Assembly (NCBI GenBank): GCA_963665455.1
Contig: OY762279.1
Location: 2,914,001 to 2,978,000, forward strand
Length of the DNA: 64,000 nucleotides
Origin: VXNE01 sp963665455
Lineage (GTDB): Bacteria; Pseudomonadota; Gammaproteobacteria; Pseudomonadales; Azotimanducaceae
Reading direction: 5' to 3'
Made by a program: the position numbers and the translations under genes. Of the stretch, positions 17,851-25,431 are shown piece by piece. Numbering within the stretch: position 1 is the first letter of the stretch; each line of letters begins with the position of its first letter. The notes beneath the pieces are model-generated. The model was given only the letters and a program-made list of their open reading frames with translations, did no database searches and was not told where the DNA came from.

Positions 17851-18599
17851 CCGGGCAGAAGGGAAGACTGCAAACCGCGCTGGTGCTCGGGGCCACGTCG
17901 GACATCGGCCGGGCCATCGCGCGCAAGCTCGCGCCGAAGGTCCGCCTCCTACAGTTGGCGGGACGTGACCTCGACGCGCTGGAGCGCGAAGCTCGGGACC
18001 TGTGCGTACGGGCCGATGTCGCCTTGACGGTCCACCATTGCGACGTGCTGGACGAAGACGGTGGCAGGGGTGTGGTGGAAACCGCCGACCCGCTGCCGGA
18101 CGTGGTGGTCTGTGCCGTGGGCGCATTGGGCGATCAACGGGAGGCCGAGCGCAACCAGGGGCTGGCCGACGAGGTGATGCGAACGAACTACGTGGGGCCG
18201 GCGCTCCTGCTCGGCGCCTTCGCCGAGCAGTTTGCGGCGCGTGGTTCCGGTGTGCTGGTGGGCATCAGTTCGGTGGCGGGGGATCGCGGGCGGCGGTCGA
18301 ACTACGTCTACGGTTCGGCCAAGGCCAGCTTCACGGCGTTCCTTTCCGGCTTGCGCCACCGGTTGGCGGTTGCGGGCGTACACGTCGTCACCGTCAAGCC
18401 GGGTTTCGTGCGGACTCGGATGACGGCCGGCATGGACCTGCCGCCCTTGCTGACCGCGGAACCAACGGAGGTGGCGGACGCCGTCGTGTCCGCCATGCGA
18501 AGCCGCCGCAACGTCGTGTACGTGCGGCGACTTTGGCGGGCGATCATGTGGGGGATACGCCTGATGCCGGAGCCCGTGTTCAAACGGCTGTCGATCTAG
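17847..18599 (+). CDS. DprE2-like NADH-dependent 2'-keto reductase (SDR)
   Basis: 250 residues of the short-chain dehydrogenase family: nucleotide motif LGATSDIGRAIA, ISSVAGDRGRRSNYVYGSAKASF with the Ser-Tyr-x3-Lys catalytic set, and VKPGFVRTRM. In mycobacteria DprE2 reduces the DprE1 keto product to polyprenylphosphoryl D-arabinose, completing 2'-epimerisation. It starts at GTG overlapping the dprE1-like stop (GTGA). Its own stop overlaps the GTG of the next membrane protein by one base. The C-terminal ~30 residues (RRLWRAIMWGIRLMPEPVFKRL) look amphipathic and membrane-associating, as in DprE2. Confidence 0.87.
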   Translation: MTGQKGRLQTALVLGATSDIGRAIARKLAPKVRLLQLAGRDLDALEREARDLCVRADVALTVHHCDVLDEDGGRGVVETADPLPDVVVCAVGALGDQREAERNQGLADEVMRTNYVGPALLLGAFAEQFAARGSGVLVGISSVAGDRGRRSNYVYGSAKASFTAFLSGLRHRLAVAGVHVVTVKPGFVRTRMTAGMDLPPLLTAEPTEVADAVVSAMRSRRNVVYVRRLWRAIMWGIRLMPEPVFKRLSI

Positions 18600-20752
18600 T
18601 GTGGGGTACGGGAGCAAGGAACGCCGAGCGAGCCACGGCGGTCGCGCTCGCGATCCTGACGGCACTGTGCCTGCTCGACATCCTCGTCCCGACGTTCGGC
18701 CAGCTCGGGCACTTCGACGACTCGGCCTACATCCGGTCCGGGTATCGGCTGGCCGCGGAGGAGACGCTTACGGAGTTCGCCTGGAGCCCGCTTCTGTCCG
18801 CGCTATACGGCGTTCTGTACCTGGCCGTGCAGGACTCGCCGGATTGGTTCGTGCACTTGGCCGCGTTGGGGAGGCTGGCCATTTTCGCCTTGTTCTTTCT
18901 CGGCGTGTACTCGTGCGCCCGCGCATGCCGGGCGCCGGGCACCCAGGTGCCGCTCGCCCTCGGGGCAACCTGGCTCATCGCGGCGAACTTCCTGGAGCGT
19001 TGGAACTCCAGCGATTTTCTCTTCATGGCGTTGTCGGCGTTGGCGCTATCACAGTGGCTCCGGTGGCGAACCGAAGCGTCGCTCAAGCGTCTCGCGTATG
19101 GGTCTGCGTGCATCGGGCTGGCCGCCCTGACACGCACGGATGGCTTGATTCTCCTTGCGTCCTTCGTGGCACTTGCCCTGTGGTTTCGAGTCTGGTCCGA
19201 ACGGAGCTATCACTGGAGCAGATGGTGGAGACCGGCCGCTGCCGCATCCCTTCCCGCGTTGGCGATCATGGGGGCATATCTGGCCGTGTACGGCGTGGTC
19301 ACTGGCTCGTGGGAAACGGGAATCCCATCCAGAACATATGAGGCCTTCGAACAGGGGCACGGCGTCACGTTCCGGGAAAGGCACGCGGACGCCGCCTTCA
19401 TTAGCAGCTACGCGGAGGTGAGGGCGCTCTTCGGCACGTCCGCCGATAACGAAGGTTCGGTGTTGCGCGCGATCGCCGGGAATCCCGGCGCGTTTCTCGA
19501 ACGCCTGGGACACTCGCTGGCCGGGCTGCCCGCGAAGTTCCTCGAGGCCTATGGAGGCCCGCTTGCGCTGGCGCTATTCTTCCTGGCCGGGAGAGGCGCC
19601 CTGCATCTTTGGCGAAGGGGCGGAGGATGGTTGCTGGTGCTCCTCGCCGTCTGGCATCTGCACCTGTTGAGCTACTTCGTCACGTTCTGGAACGTTCGAT
19701 ACACCAAGTTCCCCTTCGTCGCCCTGATCCTCCTGGCCGGGATTGGACTGAGCGTCTTGACGTCCAACATCTCGGACTGGCGGGAGCGGCTCGGCGTGGG
19801 TGCGGCGGTGGCCGGAGTGGTCCTCTGGGCCTTGATCGGCACGTCCGCGGGGACGCCGGCGGTGGTGGTCGTCGTCGTGCTGGGTGGCATCGGCCTCTGG
19901 AGCTTCGCGTCTCACTTCTGGGACCGGCGCGGGCGGATGGCGACGATGGCGGTCGCGAGCATCGGCGGCGTGTCGCTCGTTCTCGCGGCGGCGGGGGCGT
20001 CTGGAAGGCTGCCGGATTGGCCGATCCTTGCCCGTGACGGTACATCCGCCGAGGAGCAGGCGGTTCGCGTCGTCTCCGAGGTGGTGCCGCCGGGTACGCG
20101 GGTCGTCGCGTTCGGCCACAAGGTGGTTAGCGCCGCCAAGCGCCGCACGCGCTCGCTCACGGACCTGCTTGCCACGGAGGCGTCCGCGCCCGCGTTGGAG
20201 CGATGGCGTGGGCTGGACGGCATCGGCGCGGCGTTCCTCGACGCGCATCTGCGCCGCGAGTCCGCGGCTTGGTTCGAGGTGTTGCGCGAGTACTTCCGTT
20301 CGGACCCGCGTTTCTTCACCGCGTTTGCGGATGCGCAGGCCCATACCTACCTGTTCGTGCGGTACGACGCCGCGCGCGTGATGGACGTTCATCGAACAAG
20401 CCCGCCGGCCCTGCGGTCGGAGTTCGACGTCTTCGTCCTGGGCGACGTGCTCGTCTACGTCAAGGACCACTGTCGGGATGAGGATCGCCGCCGGCGGTTC
20501 TTCATCCACGTTGTCCCAGCCGATCCAACCGACCTCCCGGCGCGAAGCAGGGCGCGTGGCTTCGAGAACCGGGGCTTCGATTTCGCGCAGCAGGGCTTCG
20601 TCGAGGAAGACAGGTGCGTTGCCACCAGAATGCTGCCCGCCTACGCCATCGATCATGTTCGGACGGGACAGTTTCTGCCGGAGCAGGGGCGCTTCTGGGA
20701 GGGGCGCATCGAGTTCGGCACGGCACCCGACGATGGGACGGCGCGGCCGTGA
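18599..20752 (+). CDS. GT-C-like polytopic glycosyltransferase, paralogue 1
   Basis: 717 residues from a GTG overlapping the previous stop. Residues 1-~470 contain about ten or more transmembrane helices, with an acidic first extracytoplasmic loop reading GHFDDSAYIRSG (D40-D41). This is typical of GT-C polyprenyl-phosphate-sugar-dependent transferases. Residues ~470-717 form a non-membrane C-terminal domain (FDVFVLGDVLVYVKDHC, RRRFFIHVVPADPTDLP, GFENRGFDF, IDHVRTGQF, WEGRIEF). By context it is likely to use the arabinosyl- or ribosyl-phosphate polyprenol made by the three upstream genes and glycosylate an extracytoplasmic target. The acceptor is unknown. Confidence 0.75.
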   Translation: MWGTGARNAERATAVALAILTALCLLDILVPTFGQLGHFDDSAYIRSGYRLAAEETLTEFAWSPLLSALYGVLYLAVQDSPDWFVHLAALGRLAIFALFFLGVYSCARACRAPGTQVPLALGATWLIAANFLERWNSSDFLFMALSALALSQWLRWRTEASLKRLAYGSACIGLAALTRTDGLILLASFVALALWFRVWSERSYHWSRWWRPAAAASLPALAIMGAYLAVYGVVTGSWETGIPSRTYEAFEQGHGVTFRERHADAAFISSYAEVRALFGTSADNEGSVLRAIAGNPGAFLERLGHSLAGLPAKFLEAYGGPLALALFFLAGRGALHLWRRGGGWLLVLLAVWHLHLLSYFVTFWNVRYTKFPFVALILLAGIGLSVLTSNISDWRERLGVGAAVAGVVLWALIGTSAGTPAVVVVVVLGGIGLWSFASHFWDRRGRMATMAVASIGGVSLVLAAAGASGRLPDWPILARDGTSAEEQAVRVVSEVVPPGTRVVAFGHKVVSAAKRRTRSLTDLLATEASAPALERWRGLDGIGAAFLDAHLRRESAAWFEVLREYFRSDPRFFTAFADAQAHTYLFVRYDAARVMDVHRTSPPALRSEFDVFVLGDVLVYVKDHCRDEDRRRRFFIHVVPADPTDLPARSRARGFENRGFDFAQQGFVEEDRCVATRMLPAYAIDHVRTGQFLPEQGRFWEGRIEFGTAPDDGTARP

Positions 20753-22902
20753 GCGGGGGCATCCGCGCGGCGTGGCACCGCCATCCGGAGCGGTACACCG
20801 CCATCGTCCTCGCCGTGTTGACGGCGTTGTGCGTCCTTGGCGACCTCTTCCCGCGGTTTGGCGATCTGCCGCCCTTCGACGAGTCCGCGTACGTGGGCTC
20901 CGGCCAGAAGCTCGTCGAAGAGGGAACGCTAAGGCAGTTCGCCTGGGGGCCGCTGCTCTCCGCCTTGTATGGCGTCTTGTATCTGGGCGTGCAGGGGCAG
21001 GAGTCTCCCGATTGGTTCGTGCTCCTCGCCACCGCCGGCCGATGGGTCATCTTCCTCCTCTTCTTCGTGGGCGCCTGCCTGTGCGCGCGAGCTTTCTCGT
21101 CGATCATCAAGCCATACGTACCGTTGATGCTGGCATCGGCGTGGCTGGTTGGCGTCTCCTTCCTGCAGCCGTGGAACTCAAGCGACCTGCTCTTCATGGC
21201 CCTGTCCGCGATGGGGCTATCGCAACTCGTGGCGTTTCGGGCGGACGGATCGCTCAAGCGTCTTGCGTACGGCTCCGTTTTCGTCGGACTGGCGGGGCTG
21301 ACCCGGGTCGATGGGTTGGTCCTCCTATTCTCCCTCGTCGTGTTGTCGTGCTGGATTCGGTGGAGGTGGCTCGAGCGGTCCTCGGTTGCATGGTGGAGGC
21401 ACCTGGGCGCGACGGTCGTCCCGGCGGCCTTCTTGGTCGGCGGCTACCTGGTCCTCTATGGAACGGTCACCGGGTCGTGGGACGCCGGGATCATGGCGAG
21501 AACGTATCTGGCGTTCGAACAGGGGCAGGGCGCGGTCTTCGCCGACCGATACTCGGTGCCCACGATCGTGGAGGGCTATCGAGACGTCCGGGCGTTGTAT
21601 GGCACCTCTGCGGATAACGAGGGGTCCGTGCTGCGGGCGATCCTCGGCAATCCCGGTGCCTTCCTGGAACGACTCGCGCACTCGTTGGCGGGGCTGCCCG
21701 AGAAGTTCCTCGCCGCCTACGGGGGTCCCCTCCTGGCTGCGCTCCTCTACTTCGCGGGTAGGGGCGCGTGGCGGCTTGGGCGGCGGGGGATGGGATGGGC
21801 AACGGTCGTGTTGCTCGGCTGGCACTTACACCTGTTGAGCTACTTCATCACCTTTTGGAGCCCCCGGTACGCGAAGTTCCTGTTCGTGGCGCTGACCATC
21901 CTCGCGGCGGTTGGCATGCAGGCGGCCGCGTCCAACCTTGGCGACTCCAAGGAGAAGGCTGGGTTGGTCCTCGCCCTTGGGGTCGTGTTCGCCTGGACGC
22001 TACTCGGGCCGGAGCAAGGGGCGGCCGCCGTCGTCCTGCTTGGCGGAATCGTCCTGTGGATGCTTGCGGGGGCTTGGCGGGGCGGCTCGTGGGCGGGGGT
22101 GGCCGGAATCCAGCGCGTCGTCGGCCTTGTGCTCGTCGTCGCGGTTGCGGTCGCGGCCGGCCGACTTCCCCCGCAGGCGGCGCCGACGAGCGCGGGCGAC
22201 ACGCCCCAGGAGCGGGCGGTGGTGGCCGCGTCGGAGATACTCCCCCCGCGTACGGCCATCGCCGCGCTCGGGCTGAGGATACCCGTGGCCGCCAAACGGC
22301 GGTCACGTTCGCTGGACGATCTGGTGTTCGGGGCTCCCTCAACCGCCGCGATCGGGGCGTGGCCCGCCTTGCATCAGGTGGGGGCCGTGTATCTCGGCCC
22401 GTTCCTGCGGAGCCGGTATCCGGGCTGGTTCGATCCGTTGGCGGACTACTTGCGCGCGGATCCCCGTTTCTTGGCCGCGTTCGCGGACGAGGACTCGGGC
22501 ACGATCCTCTTCGTGCGCCGAGACGTTGCCCGGGTCATGGACGCCTGGCGATCCGAGACGCCGTCCTTGCGATCCGATTTCGACGTCTTCGTGCTCGACG
22601 ACCTTCTCGTGTATGCCAAGGAGTCGTGTGGGGAGGAGGACCGGGGGAGACGGTTCTTCGTCCACGTCGTTCCGGTCGATCCCGCCGACCTCCCGGCACC
22701 GAGCAGGGAGCGGGGCTTCGAGAACCGGGGCTTCGGGTTCAAGCAGCGGGGTTTCGTCACGGGGGAGGGGAGGTGCATCGCAACGAGGACGCTCCCCACC
22801 TATGTCATCGACCATGTGCGGACCGGACAGTTCCTACCGGGGCATGGACGCTTCTGGGAGGGGCGCATCGAGTTCGGCGAGATCGCGGGGAGCGCGAATT
22901 AA
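20749..22902 (+). CDS. GT-C-like polytopic glycosyltransferase, paralogue 2
   Basis: 717 residues, the same length as the preceding gene and clearly its tandem paralogue throughout. Shared features include the first-loop acidic pair PPFDESAY (D44-E45), RVFGTSADNEGSV-like cores, GFLERLxHSLAGLP-type stretches and the same C-terminal domain (FDVFVLDDLLVYAKESC, RRFFVHVVPVDPADLP, GFENRGFGF, IDHVRTGQFL, WEGRIEF). It starts at GTG overlapping the previous stop (GTGA). Two divergent copies suggest sequential or alternative furanosyl linkages, or different acceptors. It is the last gene of the operon, with a convergent gene downstream. Confidence 0.75.
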   Translation: MSGGIRAAWHRHPERYTAIVLAVLTALCVLGDLFPRFGDLPPFDESAYVGSGQKLVEEGTLRQFAWGPLLSALYGVLYLGVQGQESPDWFVLLATAGRWVIFLLFFVGACLCARAFSSIIKPYVPLMLASAWLVGVSFLQPWNSSDLLFMALSAMGLSQLVAFRADGSLKRLAYGSVFVGLAGLTRVDGLVLLFSLVVLSCWIRWRWLERSSVAWWRHLGATVVPAAFLVGGYLVLYGTVTGSWDAGIMARTYLAFEQGQGAVFADRYSVPTIVEGYRDVRALYGTSADNEGSVLRAILGNPGAFLERLAHSLAGLPEKFLAAYGGPLLAALLYFAGRGAWRLGRRGMGWATVVLLGWHLHLLSYFITFWSPRYAKFLFVALTILAAVGMQAAASNLGDSKEKAGLVLALGVVFAWTLLGPEQGAAAVVLLGGIVLWMLAGAWRGGSWAGVAGIQRVVGLVLVVAVAVAAGRLPPQAAPTSAGDTPQERAVVAASEILPPRTAIAALGLRIPVAAKRRSRSLDDLVFGAPSTAAIGAWPALHQVGAVYLGPFLRSRYPGWFDPLADYLRADPRFLAAFADEDSGTILFVRRDVARVMDAWRSETPSLRSDFDVFVLDDLLVYAKESCGEEDRGRRFFVHVVPVDPADLPAPSRERGFENRGFGFKQRGFVTGEGRCIATRTLPTYVIDHVRTGQFLPGHGRFWEGRIEFGEIAGSAN

Positions 22903-22906
22903 CAAA

Positions 22907-22954
22907 GTTAACGGCGTTATCGAGAAGTCTGTTAACGGCGATAAAGTAGTTAAC
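22907..22954. repeat. Three GTTAAC palindromes in AT-rich intergenic spacer
   Basis: GTTAAC occurs at 22907-22912, 22931-22936 and 22949-22954 in a short AT-rich stretch between the end of the glycosyltransferase operon and a convergent gene. The first two sit in related contexts (GTTAACGGCG twice). The surrounding DNA is very GC-rich, so this local composition stands out. It could be a protein-binding or transcript-end region. No classical hairpin plus T-run is present. Confidence 0.45.
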
Positions 22955-23008
22955 TTCGATATGCCGCCCGGTTGCACGGGGCGTCTCGGCCGGCATCCGC
23001 GGCCGGCG

Positions 23009-24091
23009 TCACTTCGACAGATCGACGATCCCGATCCGATCCCCCATGAACGTCCCGAGGTACAACACGCCGTTGCGCTGTAGCGCGACCGTGACGCCGC
23101 CCATGGGCGCGCCCTCATGCGCGATCAGCACTTGTTGCGAGAGGTTGTTCGGGTCGAGGGCAACGACTTCGAAGGGCATGCCGCAACTGCCCTCCTCGAT
23201 GCCCTGGCAGGCCATCATCTCGCCCAACGCCCCGGTGTGGGCGGCGACGAGCAGGCGTCCGTCCTCGCCCCAGGTGCTGTTGTCGACCGGGTCGAGATCC
23301 GCCGTCGCCACGGTCTCGCCGGTCGTCACGTCGATCTTGCGCACGCCACCAGAGCCGTAGACGTTCAGGTAGGCATGGCGTTCGTCGTCCGACTTCTCGA
23401 CGCCGTTCGGCATCGGTGCGTCCGTGCCCGGGATCTTCTGGAACCCGTTGGCGGAGGACCAGGCGTAGAGCCAGCCCGTGTCGAAGCCGAGCAGGGACTT
23501 GATCAAGGACCACGGCATGCCGTCCGCCGGGAACATCTGTGTCGCCCAGAACCCACCGTCCCGAAGCAGGACCACGTCGTTGAAGAAGCCTTCCTCCGGC
23601 GCGACCACGCATCCGCGCCACGCGATGGCACCGTCCTCGAACAACTCGAACAGTTCCACGGACTCCCGTCCACCATGGTTGACGACGGCGAGTGCGTGGC
23701 GACCGTCCACCCGCGTCTCGACATCTATGCCGTGGGGCGAGAACGAGGCCGCGTCCGGTGGCGTGCAGGCGGGATCGCCCCACTTCCGCGCGGCCCGGTC
23801 GGCCGCGTTTCCGGTGGTCGGAAAAAGCGGCGTCAGGGTGCGGGTTGCCGGGTCGTAGGCGGCGAGACTGCCGGGCCTGGCCCCCTCCATGTCGCCGAAC
23901 TGGCTGACGAGGATGCGGCCGTCGGGCGCCAGGGCCAGATCCTCCGGGTTCTGGAACTGGCAGTCGACGTCGATGCCGAAGCCGGGTTCGCAGCCGACGA
24001 CGGGGGAAAGGTCGGACGAACACGCGGCCCCCAACGTCAGGGCGGCGGCGAGGGCAAGCGGTTTGGCGGCGTTAGGGGCGGGCATATTCAT
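23009..24091 (-). CDS. Exported SMP-30/strictosidine-synthase-like beta-propeller protein
   Basis: 360 residues. A signal sequence (KPLALAAALTLGAACSS) may be a weak lipobox ending at Cys. The mature protein has repeated propeller strands (NPEDLALAPDGRILVSQFGD, ASFSPHGIDVE, FNDVVLLRDGGFWATQ, NGVEKSDDERHAYLNVY, GGVTVALQRNGVLYLGTF), as in six-bladed calcium-dependent lactonases and paraoxonase-like proteins. It may hydrolyse a lactone or ester, or only bind a ligand; substrate unknown. The ATG at 24091 follows GGAGA by about 5 bases. It overlaps the end of the upstream TonB-domain gene by 20 bases, suggesting coupling. Confidence 0.75.
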   Translation of the reverse strand: MNMPAPNAAKPLALAAALTLGAACSSDLSPVVGCEPGFGIDVDCQFQNPEDLALAPDGRILVSQFGDMEGARPGSLAAYDPATRTLTPLFPTTGNAADRAARKWGDPACTPPDAASFSPHGIDVETRVDGRHALAVVNHGGRESVELFELFEDGAIAWRGCVVAPEEGFFNDVVLLRDGGFWATQMFPADGMPWSLIKSLLGFDTGWLYAWSSANGFQKIPGTDAPMPNGVEKSDDERHAYLNVYGSGGVRKIDVTTGETVATADLDPVDNSTWGEDGRLLVAAHTGALGEMMACQGIEEGSCGMPFEVVALDPNNLSQQVLIAHEGAPMGGVTVALQRNGVLYLGTFMGDRIGIVDLSK

Positions 24092-24461
24092 CGTTGTCTC
24101 CGAGCTGAAAGCGCAGCGTGCTGACACGGTTCGGTGCGGCTACCGCCTCTCCGCGTTCGATGCGGGGCCGGAAGCGCCACTGGGTCAGCGCGGCCAGGGC
24201 CGAGGCATCGAACGTCCCGGCCGGCACCGATTCCACGATCCGTGCGTTGGCGACCGTCCCTGCGGGCGTCACGTCGTACTGAATGACCACATGTCCTTCG
24301 GTGCCCGCGGCCTTGGCGGCGGCGGGGTAGACGAGATCGGGGCCGGATAGGAACTGCGGGGGCCGCGAGGGGGAGGCGCACCCACCGAGCAGTCCCAGGG
24401 CGAGCGCTGCGAGCACTACCCGCGTGGCCACCTGTCGACGCATGCGGTCGAACCGTTCCAT
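24072..24461 (-). CDS. TonB C-terminal-domain lipoprotein
   Basis: 129 residues. A lipoprotein signal (LALGLLGGCAS) is followed directly by a TonB C-terminal fold (DLVYPAAAKAAGTEGHVVIQYDVTPAGTV...ARIVESVPAGTFDASALAALTQWRFRP). There is no N-terminal membrane anchor plus Pro-rich linker as in true TonB, so it is more likely a periplasmic TonB-fold protein than an energy transducer. An in-frame TTG lies two codons upstream of the chosen ATG. It overlaps the downstream propeller gene. Confidence 0.75.
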   Translation of the reverse strand: MERFDRMRRQVATRVVLAALALGLLGGCASPSRPPQFLSGPDLVYPAAAKAAGTEGHVVIQYDVTPAGTVANARIVESVPAGTFDASALAALTQWRFRPRIERGEAVAAPNRVSTLRFQLGDNDEYARP

Positions 24462-24471
24462 GGCCAAGAGC

Positions 24472-25431
24472 CTACACGACGATCATGGCCCGTAGGACGT
24501 CCTCGAATGCCGGCTCGAGCGCGTCGAAACGGCGGGCTGCGGCGAGTTGGGAGCGGGCGCGCGCTAGGTTCTGGCCCCGATGCGCGACGCGAAAGTACCG
24601 GTCGCCGTGGAAATGATCGGCCAGAAAGCGGACCCCCAGCATGAAGCTCATGTGCCCGGGGGCCGCGGCGAACGCGGCGGCGTCGAAGATGCCGCCAGCG
24701 CCTTCGGCGAAGCCCCTCGCGACGCGGGCGAACGCCTCGACGGAGACGTTCGGTTCGGCCCCCGCCTCTTCGGACCCGCTCGCCACCGAGCGCACGAGGT
24801 CGCCGAAGTCCCACGCAGGATGCCCCTGCATCGCCGTGTCGAGATCGATCAGATGAGTGACGCGCGGCTCGGTGGGGTGGAACATCAGGTTGTTCACCTT
24901 GCAGTCGCCATGGATGACCGAGCGCACCGAGGGGAAGCGGAACACGGGGCGTTCGCGCACGTAGTCGAGTTCGGGCGAGGTACCCGTGGCGGCTTGCCAG
25001 AGTGCTTCGCGGTAGCCGGGAAGGTGGTGGAAACCATCGATGACCGGCTCAAGCTCCTCGGCGAAGTCCGCGACGGCAGCGTGGAAGCCGCCGAAGGCCG
25101 CGCCGGCGGCTTCGAATAGCGCCTCGGGAAGCTCCTCGAAGTTGCGTGCGTCCACGAAGGGAAAGAGCCGCCAGAGCTCCCCGGCGTCGTCCGTGGCCCA
25201 GAGTGCCCCGGAGCGCGTGGGTATGGGCGCGACGATGCCGGGGTGACGCCCGGTCAGCTTGGCGAGATTGCGCATGACGCCCTCGGGATTGGTGAACACC
25301 CGGCCGTTGATGCACTGCAGGACGAAGCGGTCGCCCAGGGCGAACGTCCGGTTGACGTGGCCCCCCGGCAAGGGTCGTGCGGGAAGTGCTCGTGTCTCGG
25401 GCCAGTGGCGGCGCACCGCGTCCGGGTTCAT
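24472..25431 (-). CDS. APH-family sugar kinase, probable N-acetylhexosamine 1-kinase-like
   Basis: 319 residues of the aminoglycoside-phosphotransferase/protein-kinase-like fold. The catalytic loop is HGDCKVNN with D176 and N181, and the metal Asp lies in LIDLDTA (D196). A Gly-rich P-loop (LPGGHVNRTF) starts the kinase lobe. Its ATG overlaps the stop of the GH20 hexosaminidase by four bases. Bifidobacterial N-acetylhexosamine 1-kinase (NahK) belongs to this family, so phosphorylation of GlcNAc or GalNAc released by the neighbour is the most economical reading. An antibiotic-resistance role is unlikely given this context. Confidence 0.75.
   Translation of the reverse strand: MNPDAVRRHWPETRALPARPLPGGHVNRTFALGDRFVLQCINGRVFTNPEGVMRNLAKLTGRHPGIVAPIPTRSGALWATDDAGELWRLFPFVDARNFEELPEALFEAAGAAFGGFHAAVADFAEELEPVIDGFHHLPGYREALWQAATGTSPELDYVRERPVFRFPSVRSVIHGDCKVNNLMFHPTEPRVTHLIDLDTAMQGHPAWDFGDLVRSVASGSEEAGAEPNVSVEAFARVARGFAEGAGGIFDAAAFAAAPGHMSFMLGVRFLADHFHGDRYFRVAHRGQNLARARSQLAAARRFDALEPAFEDVLRAMIVV

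Noticed and set aside
18002..18598. Upstream extension of the first GT-C frame into the DprE2-like gene
   Set aside because: That part is an out-of-frame reading of the reductase. GTG at 18599 begins just before the first membrane helix.
24472..25431. Aminoglycoside resistance gene
   Set aside because: Only the fold is shared. Coupling to a hexosaminidase makes a sugar kinase far more likely.
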